Source of the DNA: Promethearchaeia archaeon
Lineage (GTDB): Archaea; Asgardarchaeota; Lokiarchaeia; Sigyniarchaeales; SOKP01
Assembly: GCA_029856125.1 (NCBI GenBank)
Contig: JAHQWJ010000065.1
Span: 1 to 34,024, forward strand
DNA length: 34,024 nucleotides
Reading direction: 5' to 3'
Shown here: piece after piece, positions 8,041-16,340 of the stretch
Layout: each line of letters begins with the position of its first letter
How positions within the stretch are numbered: the first letter of the stretch is position 1
The notes under the pieces: model-generated
Databases searched by the model: none
Told to the model about the DNA's origin: nothing
What the model saw: only the letters and a program-made list of their open reading frames with translations
Position numbers and translations under genes: made by a program

Positions 8041-9351
8041 TTATATTTCGAGTTGAATTTGCCCATAAGTTCCTCCTCCACCAGGAGTGTATTCAACTTT
8101 ATTATTTCTTATTGCTTCGATAACCGTGGCAATATTCTCGTCAAATTTTTTGATTTCTTCAATTTCTTTATCAATTAAAATATCAAATTCGGTGCCTAGT
8201 TCATTTACCATTTTATCATATGATTTTAAAACTGTAACACTATTAGTGCTCTTAATTTTTTTAACCGCTCGAATTATATCCATTAAAGGAACTGCATTGA
8301 CGTATGGAGGCCTATGATTTGGATGTATTGTTTCGGCTGAAGTAGAAATAACATCTATTCTTTCACTGACTCCTAACTTTATTTTGATGTTTTTGTTAAT
8401 TTTTTCTTTACAAGCAGGACACACAATTTTCCCCTTGGATACGTTGTTAATATATGCTTTTCTCGCATTTAAGGGATTTTCTGACACTATTTTTATGAAT
8501 TCTTCTGAAATAGTATATTCATTAAAAAGTGTATCTTTAGTTTTTTCTGATTTACCGAACATTATTCTTCTTCTACATTTGTTGCAGAACATGTTATAAT
8601 ATTTTCCTAGCTTCGGGTGAAGTCCTACATTTAGTTCAATCTTGCGTTGATTTTTTCTTTCTAAGGCTAGTGCTAGTTCATAAAACGAAGGGTTTTCCAT
8701 CCTAATTTTGTTAAATTCTCTTCCTAAAGAGCGAGGACTTTCAGAATGTGCATCGCTATTGCTCAGAAAAGATATGTTTTTAAGAGAATCTAATTTATCA
8801 GCTAAATCTGTATTAGCTGAAAGTCCTAATTCTAAAAATTTCACTTTTTTAACGGCATCCTGATAGCATTGTTCGAGAGTTGCGTACTTATTTTGGCGAA
8901 AAATTGCTCTAAATGGAGTAAAAGCATGAGCAGGACCTATCATAGCTCCAAAATCTGTGATGATGTCAACTAGTTCTGCAGGAGGTAAATTTACCCTTGG
9001 GCGACCCCCCCATTCACCCAAAATATTTTTTGAATACGGTTTAAATTTTTTTTGGACTTCTCTTACGGTTGAAAAATCAGGAAAAAAAACCACTTCGTGA
9101 ATACTATCTTGATCTTCTATTTCGGTTTGTAAAATGAAAAAGAGATCCTTATACGAGAATGTCCCATTGTCGTCTTTTTTCAAATTCTTTTCTAAATACT
9201 TTAACCAATCCGGTTGCAACACATCTCCTGTTCCAAGGATATGAAGCCCTTTTTTCTTACCGGTTTCGACCATTGTATCTAAATTAAGTTTTTTAGATAC
9301 TGCAATTGAATGAGGTGAGTGGATGTGTAAGTCAGCATTAAATGAATCCAT
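8041..9351 (-). CDS. Endonuclease Q-like PHP-domain DNA repair nuclease
   Basis: This 436-residue protein has the layout of the archaeal endonuclease Q family (also annotated TIGR00375), which cuts DNA 5' of deaminated bases such as uracil and hypoxanthine. The PHP metal site begins with ADLHIHSPHS (H9, H11), GDVLQ (D43), TEIED (76-80), GPAHAFTPF (H142) and SNSDAH near 198-202. A zinc finger follows, with CNKC at 256-259 and CPAC at 311-314, and then a helical C-terminal region. The very C-terminus (YGQIQLEI) is not a convincing PCNA-binding box. It is the last gene of a minus-strand run, 24 bases after the TPR gene. Family-level identity is firm; activity is inferred from the family. Confidence 0.85.
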   Translation of the reverse strand: MDSFNADLHIHSPHSIAVSKKLNLDTMVETGKKKGLHILGTGDVLQPDWLKYLEKNLKKDDNGTFSYKDLFFILQTEIEDQDSIHEVVFFPDFSTVREVQKKFKPYSKNILGEWGGRPRVNLPPAELVDIITDFGAMIGPAHAFTPFRAIFRQNKYATLEQCYQDAVKKVKFLELGLSANTDLADKLDSLKNISFLSNSDAHSESPRSLGREFNKIRMENPSFYELALALERKNQRKIELNVGLHPKLGKYYNMFCNKCRRRIMFGKSEKTKDTLFNEYTISEEFIKIVSENPLNARKAYINNVSKGKIVCPACKEKINKNIKIKLGVSERIDVISTSAETIHPNHRPPYVNAVPLMDIIRAVKKIKSTNSVTVLKSYDKMVNELGTEFDILIDKEIEEIKKFDENIATVIEAIRNNKVEYTPGGGGTYGQIQLEI

Positions 9352-9375
9352 TAGTAAATTTAAAACTAGAATTGA

Positions 9376-10449
9376 TTAATAATCATTTGCTTTTAATTTG
9401 GATCCCAATTCATTCCATTCTTTAGCTTTTTCAAAATTCCCTAGTTTTTCATGACAAAATACAGCGGATTCCCAAAAATCTAATTCAGATGGATCCAGAG
9501 CGACGATCTGATTAAATATGTTTATTGCTTCTTTATAATTTTTTCTCACATCGCAATAAATTCGGCCTAATTTCTTAAGCGCGTTGATATTCTCAGGATC
9601 GATTCTAATAGTGTTTTGATAATACATAATTGCATTATCAAAATCATTTAAAGCACTACAGCTAAACGCTAAATTTTCATAAAGTATAGGGTCGTCAGAC
9701 TGCAAACTTAGTGCTTCTTCATAGCACTTGATAGAATTTTCAAATTTTTCAGTAAAAGTGTAGGATAACCCCAAATTATTCCATGCTTCAATGAATTGAG
9801 GGTTAAGCTCAGTTGCTTTTTTATAACAGTTTATTGCTAATTCATAATCGTTTTGTTCATATGCAACATCACCTAAATCAAACCATAATTCAGCATTGTT
9901 GGGATTTATATCAATAGCTTTCTTATAAAACTTTATTGCTTCATCGAAGTTCTGGATATCGTAATAGATGATAGCTAGATTGATGTATAACATCTGCTCA
10001 TCTGGGTTGATTTTTATCGCTTTTTTGTAGCAATTTATTGCCTTGTCATATTGATCGTTTTCTCTATAAATTAAAGCAATGTTATTCCACACATCTGTAT
10101 AGCTTGGTTCATATTCTAGTGCGATCTTGTAAAATTTTAAGGCATTATCGTAATCTTCTAAATCCTCATATGCAAATCCCATGTTATAGTAAGAAATTGC
10201 GTCGTCAGGTTCGATTTTAAGCGCTTCTTGATAGCATTCTATAGCTTCTCCGAACTGATTTATCATACTGAACGTTAGACCTAAATTATTCCATACTTCC
10301 GAGAAAAAAGGATTAAGTTCAATTGATTTCTTATATGCTTTTATTGCCTCATCAAAAATTTTTTCGTCGTAATAGGCATCCCCGAGGTTAATCCACGCGT
10401 CAGCGTCTTTCGGGTCTAAATCAACTGATTTTTTGTATCGTTCAATCAT
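9376..10449 (-). CDS. Tetratricopeptide repeat (TPR) protein
   Basis: This 357-residue protein is made almost wholly of about ten consecutive 34-residue TPR units. The pattern WxNLGxxYxxxxxxDEAIxxYKKAIxxNP recurs from end to end, and one unit (around RKNYKEAI) is a residue longer than the rest. Such solenoids bind partner proteins and have no catalysis of their own. The frame begins in the second helix of a repeat, and a stop codon lies immediately upstream of the ATG, so there is no hidden first helix in this frame. There is no signal peptide or membrane segment. It sits between the nucleotidyltransferase-like gene (about 100 bases upstream) and the endonuclease Q-like gene (24 bases downstream). 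Confidence 0.9.
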   Translation of the reverse strand: MIERYKKSVDLDPKDADAWINLGDAYYDEKIFDEAIKAYKKSIELNPFFSEVWNNLGLTFSMINQFGEAIECYQEALKIEPDDAISYYNMGFAYEDLEDYDNALKFYKIALEYEPSYTDVWNNIALIYRENDQYDKAINCYKKAIKINPDEQMLYINLAIIYYDIQNFDEAIKFYKKAIDINPNNAELWFDLGDVAYEQNDYELAINCYKKATELNPQFIEAWNNLGLSYTFTEKFENSIKCYEEALSLQSDDPILYENLAFSCSALNDFDNAIMYYQNTIRIDPENINALKKLGRIYCDVRKNYKEAINIFNQIVALDPSELDFWESAVFCHEKLGNFEKAKEWNELGSKLKANDY

Positions 10450-10552
10450 ATTCTAAATCAGATAGTTATGAACTAATTAAATTGTGTATACCTATTATTT
10501 TTTTTGTTTTCGGAAAAAAAGCGTTTCTTTATGTTTAGTAAGATAGTTAAAG

Positions 10553-11590
10553 CTATATTACGCAAAAAATATCTTGAGTTTGATCTGTAAGTAAAATTCT
10601 TAAATGTTTTTCGCTTCCTTTGAAAATTACTTCTTCTAGTTTTCCTTTAGCTAACACGATTTCTCCATCCTTAGCGTGTTCACAAAATCTACCGCGAAAT
10701 GAGTTGATTTCAGTAATGTCTTTTAAGTTTATTCTATTTAGTATGAAGTTTTTATCCACGATTTCTATACCTTTAATTTTATAAGAGCAGGGAGTAAAAA
10801 TGGAATCGGTTGAATCTACAATCTTTGCTTTTATTTCAATCCTTCCTAAATTCTTGAATTTGTAATCGTAAAAATTTCCTTTCCAATCCTCCGGGCTTTT
10901 GATGTACCGAATAAAAAAATCGGTTCCATTGAATTTTCCTTGATGCAGCTTTCTTTTTTCACTTTTAAGAAAATTCTCAAAGCTAAAGCTAGATCCTCCA
11001 AATCTCCAATCGTAGTGAGTTCTATATTCTTGCATATTATATTTCCTTAAACTCTTTGATACGCCGAAGGTTTTTTTTAAATTATCTTGAAATTCTAAAC
11101 TTTCGCGAGTACCGTATATTAAAATATCTAAATCAGACTTCTCTTTATTTAGTCCGACCATGGGTGACCCAGATATTCCTATTGAGTTTTCAGGCACTAA
11201 ACATTTCTTGTTAAACAATTCACACAATTGTACTAAAGCCAATTCGCAATCTTCTAATTGGTTCTTCATTGTGAGGGCATCGTAATAATCCCTTGGGGTG
11301 TATATTTTTTTAATATCTCCGATTTTAACGCCTTGAAGTTCTAAATCAAGCTGGTTCGAAAAAAATAGATATTGTGGGTATTCCTCCCTCACTTTCAAAT
11401 ATCGTTCATCCAGGGAATAGACTTTTTTATATCTTTTTCCTTCCTTTATTCTTTCCCCATTTTGATCTGGATAAAATCTTAAAAAACAAATTTTTCGGTC
11501 TTGAGGGTGGTGATAACCTTTTATATCGAAAAATAGGTGGTTTTCTTTTGTTTCAAGGTAATCCCCTTCAATTCCTTTTGGAATCTTCAT
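10553..11590 (-). CDS. Predicted nucleotidyltransferase-like protein
   Basis: This 345-residue archaeal-type protein has the polymerase-beta-superfamily nucleotidyltransferase signature in its middle: GISGSPMVGL at 138-147 followed by SDLDI at 152-156, with D153 and D155 as the likely metal-binding pair. The preceding region contains YTPRDYYD. The N-terminal 90 residues form a separate beta-rich region and the C-terminal 100 residues a second, with no transmembrane helices. The substrate is unknown. The family is annotated only as a predicted nucleotidyltransferase in archaea. It starts 20 bases after the coiled-coil gene and is probably transcribed with it. Confidence 0.65.
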   Translation of the reverse strand: MKIPKGIEGDYLETKENHLFFDIKGYHHPQDRKICFLRFYPDQNGERIKEGKRYKKVYSLDERYLKVREEYPQYLFFSNQLDLELQGVKIGDIKKIYTPRDYYDALTMKNQLEDCELALVQLCELFNKKCLVPENSIGISGSPMVGLNKEKSDLDILIYGTRESLEFQDNLKKTFGVSKSLRKYNMQEYRTHYDWRFGGSSFSFENFLKSEKRKLHQGKFNGTDFFIRYIKSPEDWKGNFYDYKFKNLGRIEIKAKIVDSTDSIFTPCSYKIKGIEIVDKNFILNRINLKDITEINSFRGRFCEHAKDGEIVLAKGKLEEVIFKGSEKHLRILLTDQTQDIFCVI

Positions 11591-11610
11591 AATTCCCCCA
11601 ACTTTACTGG

Positions 11611-12714
11611 CTAATATCTCGAAGGCGTTTTTGATTTGATTTTATATTTTGGTATTTCTTTTGTCTTTTTTAATTCTTTTTCAAAATCTCTTTTTTCTTT
11701 AAGAAATCTCTCTTTATCACTATCTAATCTTTGCCTCTCCTTTCTAATTGAAAATTTTGCATCCTCTATTTTCAATTTTTCCTTTTCCAATTTTTTTATT
11801 TCATCTTTTAAACTTTTCAATTTATTTTCTAAATTGCGAATTTTGTGTTCTAGTGAAAAATAAGTATTTTCAGCTTTAGGTACTTTCCTATCTAATTCTT
11901 TTAATCTTGTTTCTTGCCCTTTTTTCTTTCTTTCTAAATCTCTTACATCGTGATCTACATTCTCTTTAAATTTTCCCAATTTCTCTTTTTTTTTCTCAAT
12001 ATCACGAGCTTGAAGACCTAAATCCTTTTTCTTATAGCGAACCTTTTCTTTTTCATCTTTTAATCGCCTCTTCTCGTCAACAATTCGATTTTTTTCATCT
12101 ACTATCTCTCTTCTCAAACTATTGATTTCTTTGCTTAAATTATCTCTTTCTCTCGTTAAACTCTTAGATTCGTTTCTTAAATCCATTAAATTGTTTTCCA
12201 ACTTTTCAATTGTTCTCTCTAACGCACTCTCTCTCCGTTCCATTCCGGGCAACTTGGTTTTAATTTCTTTAATTCTTTCTGTTGCTTTTTCTTTTTCTCT
12301 TTTTATGTATTTCTTCTCACTTTCTAATTCGTCTCTTAATCCTTCTAATCTCTCTTGATATCGCTCTAGGTCAGCATTTTTCTGATCTAACTCCCTTTCT
12401 TTTTCATAGAGATTATTTTTACTTTCTTTTATTTCGTTTCTCATATTGTCTAATTTGTCTTTTAATTGTTCGTGTTGGTTTTGAAGGCCCCTTACTTGAA
12501 GTTCTTTTTCTTTTCTTTTTTTTTCTAAATCTTGAATGTTATCTTGATAGCCATCAATTTTATTGATAATTCGCTCCCATTCAGTTTTTTCTCTATTTAA
12601 TTTAATTCTTTCTTCCTTAATTTTTTTGAGTAATTTCGCATTAGGGATGGTATCTAGTTGCTCTTCTGGCGTTTTTTCTCGAATTTGATACTTTGGAATA
12701 GGCTTATCTTTCAT
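11611..12714 (-). CDS. Long coiled-coil protein with matching terminal motifs
   Basis: This 367-residue protein is almost entirely a continuous charged coiled coil (heptad-like K/E/L/R-rich sequence from about residue 20 to 345) with no ATPase motif, so it is not an SMC or Rad50 protein. The two ends carry near-identical short motifs outside the coil: IPKYQIREKTP at residues 6-16 and IPKYKIKSKTP near 354-364. A rod with the same peptide at both ends suggests a scaffold or spacer that presents two identical binding sites. It diverges from the first ubiquitin-like gene and shares the intergenic region with it. It heads the minus-strand run that ends with the endonuclease Q-like gene. Function is unknown. 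Confidence 0.8.
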   Translation of the reverse strand: MKDKPIPKYQIREKTPEEQLDTIPNAKLLKKIKEERIKLNREKTEWERIINKIDGYQDNIQDLEKKRKEKELQVRGLQNQHEQLKDKLDNMRNEIKESKNNLYEKERELDQKNADLERYQERLEGLRDELESEKKYIKREKEKATERIKEIKTKLPGMERRESALERTIEKLENNLMDLRNESKSLTRERDNLSKEINSLRREIVDEKNRIVDEKRRLKDEKEKVRYKKKDLGLQARDIEKKKEKLGKFKENVDHDVRDLERKKKGQETRLKELDRKVPKAENTYFSLEHKIRNLENKLKSLKDEIKKLEKEKLKIEDAKFSIRKERQRLDSDKERFLKEKRDFEKELKKTKEIPKYKIKSKTPSRY

Positions 12715-12818
12715 GGCGGTTCTTAACCTTACGTAAATTATTAATAATATTATATTGACTCAAATTCTAAAGTGTTTGTAATTTCAATTTGAGAAATTCT
12801 TTTGTTTTGTGAAGTCTA

Positions 12819-12827
12819 TTTATATAA
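12819..12827 (+). promoter_or_regulatory. TATA box for the first ubiquitin-like gene
   Basis: TTTATATAA lies about 70 bases upstream of the ATG of the gene at 12894, in the divergent region between the coiled-coil gene and that gene. Position and composition fit an archaeal TATA box giving a leader of roughly 45 bases. Confidence 0.4.
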
Positions 12828-12893
12828 CATAAATTTCATTATTTTTTAAAAGAAATATAAAATTAAGTAATCTCTATTTATGGTGTTAATCTA

Positions 12894-13280
12894 ATGGATG
12901 AAGATGGGTTTGACGAAGAATTTGATGAGGATTTTGATGAAAACTTGGAGGAAGATTATGACGAGCGCTCTACAAAGCACCCTACGAAAGATTTTAGAGC
13001 CAAGACCCCAGAACACAAAACCTCTTCTGAAGGAAAAAAGATCTCAGTTTTTTTTCTATCCACTATAGGCCCAGGGGAGAAAAAACAAAAATTGCTTGTA
13101 TTCACAGGGAATAAAGTTGGAGACATCAAAGAAACTGTAGCAAATTTATTTGCTTTAGACCCATCTGATTTTTACCTTAGTTCTGGAGGTGTAACTATGG
13201 ATGAGAATAACCAGTTAAATGATTACGATGTAGTTGACGGAGATGACATTTTATTAATTCCAGCTAGCATTGCTGGTTGA
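12894..13280 (+). CDS. Ubiquitin-like modifier 1 (acidic N-terminal tail)
   Basis: This 128-residue protein has an extremely acidic, presumably disordered tail (residues 1-45, rich in D, E and F) and a beta-grasp ubiquitin-like domain from about 47. The domain runs from KKISVFFLSTIGPGEKK through the helix GDIKETVANLF to LSSGGVTMDENNQLNDY and GDDILLIP, the same order as the ubiquitin beta-hairpin, alpha-helix and final strand. The chain ends in ASIAG, with one terminal glycine rather than Gly-Gly and no extra residue to remove, so it may be ready for activation as made. It is a paralogue of the modifier at 17280. A weak GGTGTT precedes the ATG. A target-modifying role is inferred from the E1/E2 genes 4 kb away. 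Confidence 0.85.
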   Translation: MDEDGFDEEFDEDFDENLEEDYDERSTKHPTKDFRAKTPEHKTSSEGKKISVFFLSTIGPGEKKQKLLVFTGNKVGDIKETVANLFALDPSDFYLSSGGVTMDENNQLNDYDVVDGDDILLIPASIAG

Positions 13281-13386
13281 ATATATTTAAGAAAATCACA
13301 ATTAAAAAGAACCTCAATTTATGTTTTACTAAATTAAAGAATTACATTTTATTATATTAAATAATATATTATTTGAAGTGAATATT

Positions 13387-14391
13387 ATGGTTGAATTCGA
13401 TATATGGAAACTTTATAAAATGATGTTGCGTAGTCGTCTTTTTGAGAATGCTGTGATGAAACTATGGGAAGAAGGATTGATTACGGGTGAAATGCACCTT
13501 GGAATCGGGGAGGAAGCAATTGTAGCGGGAGTCGTTTCACAATTAGAGGCCGGTGATGCTGTGGCGGTTACTCATAGAGGAACCTCCCAATTCTTAATGA
13601 GGGGGGTAGATCCCGTTTTATTATTACTAGAATTTTTTGGTCATCCTAAAGGCCTCTGCAAAGGACAAGGTGGTCATATGCATCTCTTTTCAAAAGAACA
13701 TTTAATGGCAGCATCAGGAATCGTAGGCTCGTCAGGGCCAGCAGCAACCGGTTTTGCACTAGCTTTAAGTTATAAAAAACAAAAAAAAATTGCCGTTGCG
13801 TTCTTCGGAGAAGGAGCAATAAATCAGGGGATGATGCTTGAATCTATGAATTTAGCGTCAGTTTGGAACTTGCCCGTTCTTTTTGTCTGCTGTGATAATA
13901 ATTGGGCAATTACGACGACTGCGAATAATAGTTTTGGAGGTACGATGCTTGATAGAGCTAAAGGTTTCGGAATTGAAGGATATAGTGTCAATGGAACAGA
14001 CATAGAAGCAGTTTGGAAAGTGGCAAACGAAGCAGTATCAAAGATACGTAATAGTAGTAGCCCTCAATTTATTCACGCAACTTGTACGCATTTGGAGGGT
14101 CATCTTCTTGGAGATTTGCTACTCAGGAATAATCGAGACCCTGCCTTGATGGCTGAAACTGCGGATTCTCTCAAACAATATGCTGGAGAAAGTTTAGATG
14201 AAGTGCTTTTGCTTTTGCGCAAAATTGGAGGACAAACTAAAAAAAAGGGAGATCCAATAGTTTTTATTAAAAAGAAGTTAAAAGACGAAGCGGATCGCCT
14301 TAAACAGATAGAGGAAGAAGTAGCCAAAGATATTGAACAAATAGTTAATAAAGCATTAGAAATTTCTAAAGGAGGGATGAAAAATGACTAA
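13387..14391 (+). CDS. Thiamine-diphosphate 2-oxoacid dehydrogenase E1 alpha subunit
   Basis: This 334-residue protein matches the alpha subunit of pyruvate/acetoin/branched-chain 2-oxoacid dehydrogenase E1, which decarboxylates a 2-oxo acid on thiamine diphosphate. The cofactor motif is GEGAINQG (141-148) and ends in NN (171-172). The normal GDG aspartate is replaced by glutamate, which keeps the charge. KGQGGHMHLF and the IVGSSGPAATG region are also typical. The start is set at 13387 because AGTGA is spaced six bases before it; a GTG at 13378 lies within that site. The gene overlaps the beta-subunit gene by eight bases. No E2 lipoyl transferase or E3 is in the window, so the complex is incomplete here. 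Confidence 0.9.
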   Translation: MVEFDIWKLYKMMLRSRLFENAVMKLWEEGLITGEMHLGIGEEAIVAGVVSQLEAGDAVAVTHRGTSQFLMRGVDPVLLLLEFFGHPKGLCKGQGGHMHLFSKEHLMAASGIVGSSGPAATGFALALSYKKQKKIAVAFFGEGAINQGMMLESMNLASVWNLPVLFVCCDNNWAITTTANNSFGGTMLDRAKGFGIEGYSVNGTDIEAVWKVANEAVSKIRNSSSPQFIHATCTHLEGHLLGDLLLRNNRDPALMAETADSLKQYAGESLDEVLLLLRKIGGQTKKKGDPIVFIKKKLKDEADRLKQIEEEVAKDIEQIVNKALEISKGGMKND

Positions 14392-15397
14392 AATGAACTT
14401 TGATCAAGCCATTGAAAGCGCGCTCGCACAAGCTATGGAAGAGGATGATAATATTATTATTATGGGAGAAGATGTGCACACTATACGATTAAATCTTTTT
14501 GCCCGATTCGGTAAGGAAAGAGTGAAATACACGCCTATAAGCGAGAGTGGATTTGTTGGTGCTGCAGTTACCGCTGCTATGGCTGGTTTACGACCTATTG
14601 CGGAAGTTATGCTTGCTGATTTTCTTGCTGTTACAATGGACGCTATTCTCAATCATGCAGCGAAAATTGCATTCTTTTCGGGTGATAAATGGAATGTTCC
14701 TCTCGTTATCAGAACCGCGTGTGGTGGTGGGTATGGCGATGCTGGACAGCACGAACAGAGTTTATGGGGTTGGTTAGCTCACATACCAGGATTATCAATT
14801 GTTGTTCCATCAAATCCTGCAGATGCAGGTGGATTAATGCTCTCTTCTATCTACGAAGATAATCCTGTAATTTATTTCGAACATAAATTATTATCTGATT
14901 TTTGGATGGAAAATATGGCTATAGGAGGGAGAACCACTGTTTCTTTTGAAGTGCCAGAACAAGGAGCAGAAGGAGAGGTACCAGATAAATGGAATCCAAT
15001 TCCTTTAGGATTACTCAATCGCATGAAAGAAGGAAACGATATTACGTTAGTGAGTCTTGGAGTGAGCGTACATCGATGCATGGAAGCTGCTAAAATCTTA
15101 GAAAGGAAAGGAATATCTGCCGAAGTCTTGGATTTAAGAACTGTAATACCACTGGATTTAGAAAATATAAAAAAATCCGTTGAAAAAACTGGAGTTTTAA
15201 TAGTTGTTGATGAAGATTATATGCAATTCGGACTTTCTGGTGAAATTTCGGCTCTGCTTTTAGAAGAGTGTTTATCTTTTAAATATGGTCGTGTTTGTAC
15301 CGAAAATACCATACCTTATTCTATAGATTTAGAATTGCAAGCACTCCCAAATACAGAGAGAATCGTGAATAAGGCTCTTAAAATTTTAAATAAGTAG
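14384..15397 (+). CDS. Thiamine-diphosphate 2-oxoacid dehydrogenase E1 beta subunit
   Basis: This 337-residue partner of the alpha subunit supplies the pyrimidine-binding half of the active site. MGEDV (27-31) and PISESGFVGAA (51-61, with E54 as the conserved glutamate that activates thiamine diphosphate) are intact. So are the later AGQHEQS-type loop and a transketolase C-terminal domain with LRTVIPLD. Its ATG lies inside the end of the alpha gene (ATGACTAA overlap) and GGAGGG is a strong ribosome binding site, so the subunits are translationally coupled. The substrate (pyruvate, acetoin or branched-chain oxo acid) cannot be decided from sequence alone. A T-run follows the stop. Confidence 0.92.
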   Translation: MTKMNFDQAIESALAQAMEEDDNIIIMGEDVHTIRLNLFARFGKERVKYTPISESGFVGAAVTAAMAGLRPIAEVMLADFLAVTMDAILNHAAKIAFFSGDKWNVPLVIRTACGGGYGDAGQHEQSLWGWLAHIPGLSIVVPSNPADAGGLMLSSIYEDNPVIYFEHKLLSDFWMENMAIGGRTTVSFEVPEQGAEGEVPDKWNPIPLGLLNRMKEGNDITLVSLGVSVHRCMEAAKILERKGISAEVLDLRTVIPLDLENIKKSVEKTGVLIVVDEDYMQFGLSGEISALLLEECLSFKYGRVCTENTIPYSIDLELQALPNTERIVNKALKILNK

Positions 15398-15409
15398 TGC
15401 TCTATCACA

Positions 15410-15424
15410 TTTTTCTTTTTTTTT
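15410..15424 (+). terminator. T-rich terminator after the E1 beta gene
   Basis: Fourteen T residues interrupted by one C start 13 bases after the E1 beta stop, before the convergent membrane-Ubl gene. This is typical archaeal hairpin-independent termination. Confidence 0.55.
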
Positions 15425-15466
15425 ATATCGTACATTGGATAATTAATGGAGAGGAAATTTTGGATT

Positions 15467-16255
15467 TTATTTTTTTCTCGATGGAATCAAAGCAATTTCG
15501 TCATCATCATCAATAAAATAGTCCTTTATTTGCTTAGTTTCATCTAATATTATACCACCTGTGGAAAGGAGAAAATCTTCTAAACCATAATCAAATAGAA
15601 TTCCTACTTGTTCCTTGATTATATCTATGAATTCGGAGGTTTCAATAATGATGATTTTAGTTCTCTCCCCCGGTTCGACTAACGATCTTACATAAACCCG
15701 AACTTTATCATCCATTCCAATTGTGGTTAATGGAGGGTGGTATGTTATCTGTTCATCAGTTAAATCTTTATTTTTCCAAATATCATCAATAAGTTGCTTT
15801 CTCTCATCAGCATCAAAATACAACATCTCTCTGATAAAAAAGATTTTATCCATTTTTGAAAACCCTAACAAATCGATTTTATCTAATACTTCCTGAGTGA
15901 AAAATGTAAAAATATAATCATCGATTGACTCTATGTTTTCAAAGGATTCATCAGTATCAGCGTATTGATCTATTAATGGCATAGCTTCGATGTAATCCTC
16001 AACCAGATCGCGTGATATCCTTTTGACAGATTTTGGGTTTTGATAATATTTTTCTTTTTTTATCCTCTTTCCTGGGCTGCTTTTAGATTGAACAACGGTA
16101 TAAATCGTGCCTGTAGATAATACAGCAACGCTTCCAATAGTTAGAAAAAGAAATAAAGGTAAACTCTCTATTTGTAATAGGAAGAAAATCAAATAGATTA
16201 AAGCGAAAACAACATAAAGAGTAATAATATTTAAAACTCTGTATTTTTTCTTCAT
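15467..16255 (-). CDS. Membrane-anchored protein with a C-terminal ubiquitin-like domain
   Basis: This 262-residue protein has two N-terminal transmembrane helices (about 8-28 and 33-55) with basic residues before the first and after the second, so both ends should face the cytoplasm. A helical, acidic middle region (80-170) follows. Residues 183-260 align by eye with the two soluble modifiers of this locus: DKVRVYVRSLVEPGERTK, then DIIKEQVGILF, LEDFLLSTGG, DETKQIKDY and DDEIALIPS. The chain ends SRKK, without the C-terminal alanine-glycine of the soluble forms, so it should not be activated by E1. A fixed receptor, decoy or recruitment role is my inference. It lies between the E1 alpha/beta pair and the regulator on the opposite strand. 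Confidence 0.85.
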   Translation of the reverse strand: MKKKYRVLNIITLYVVFALIYLIFFLLQIESLPLFLFLTIGSVAVLSTGTIYTVVQSKSSPGKRIKKEKYYQNPKSVKRISRDLVEDYIEAMPLIDQYADTDESFENIESIDDYIFTFFTQEVLDKIDLLGFSKMDKIFFIREMLYFDADERKQLIDDIWKNKDLTDEQITYHPPLTTIGMDDKVRVYVRSLVEPGERTKIIIIETSEFIDIIKEQVGILFDYGLEDFLLSTGGIILDETKQIKDYFIDDDDEIALIPSRKK

Positions 16256-16340
16256 GATTTTTTGATTAAAGTATTATCTAATTTTCTAATTATTATCTAA
16301 TTTTATAAATTCAATTGGTATAAATTCGTAATTTTTATAA

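Noticed and set aside
11636..12566. Several long plus-strand frames rich in S, L and F opposite the coiled-coil gene
   Set aside because: They are the reverse image of the K/E-rich coiled-coil codons; composition explains the openness.
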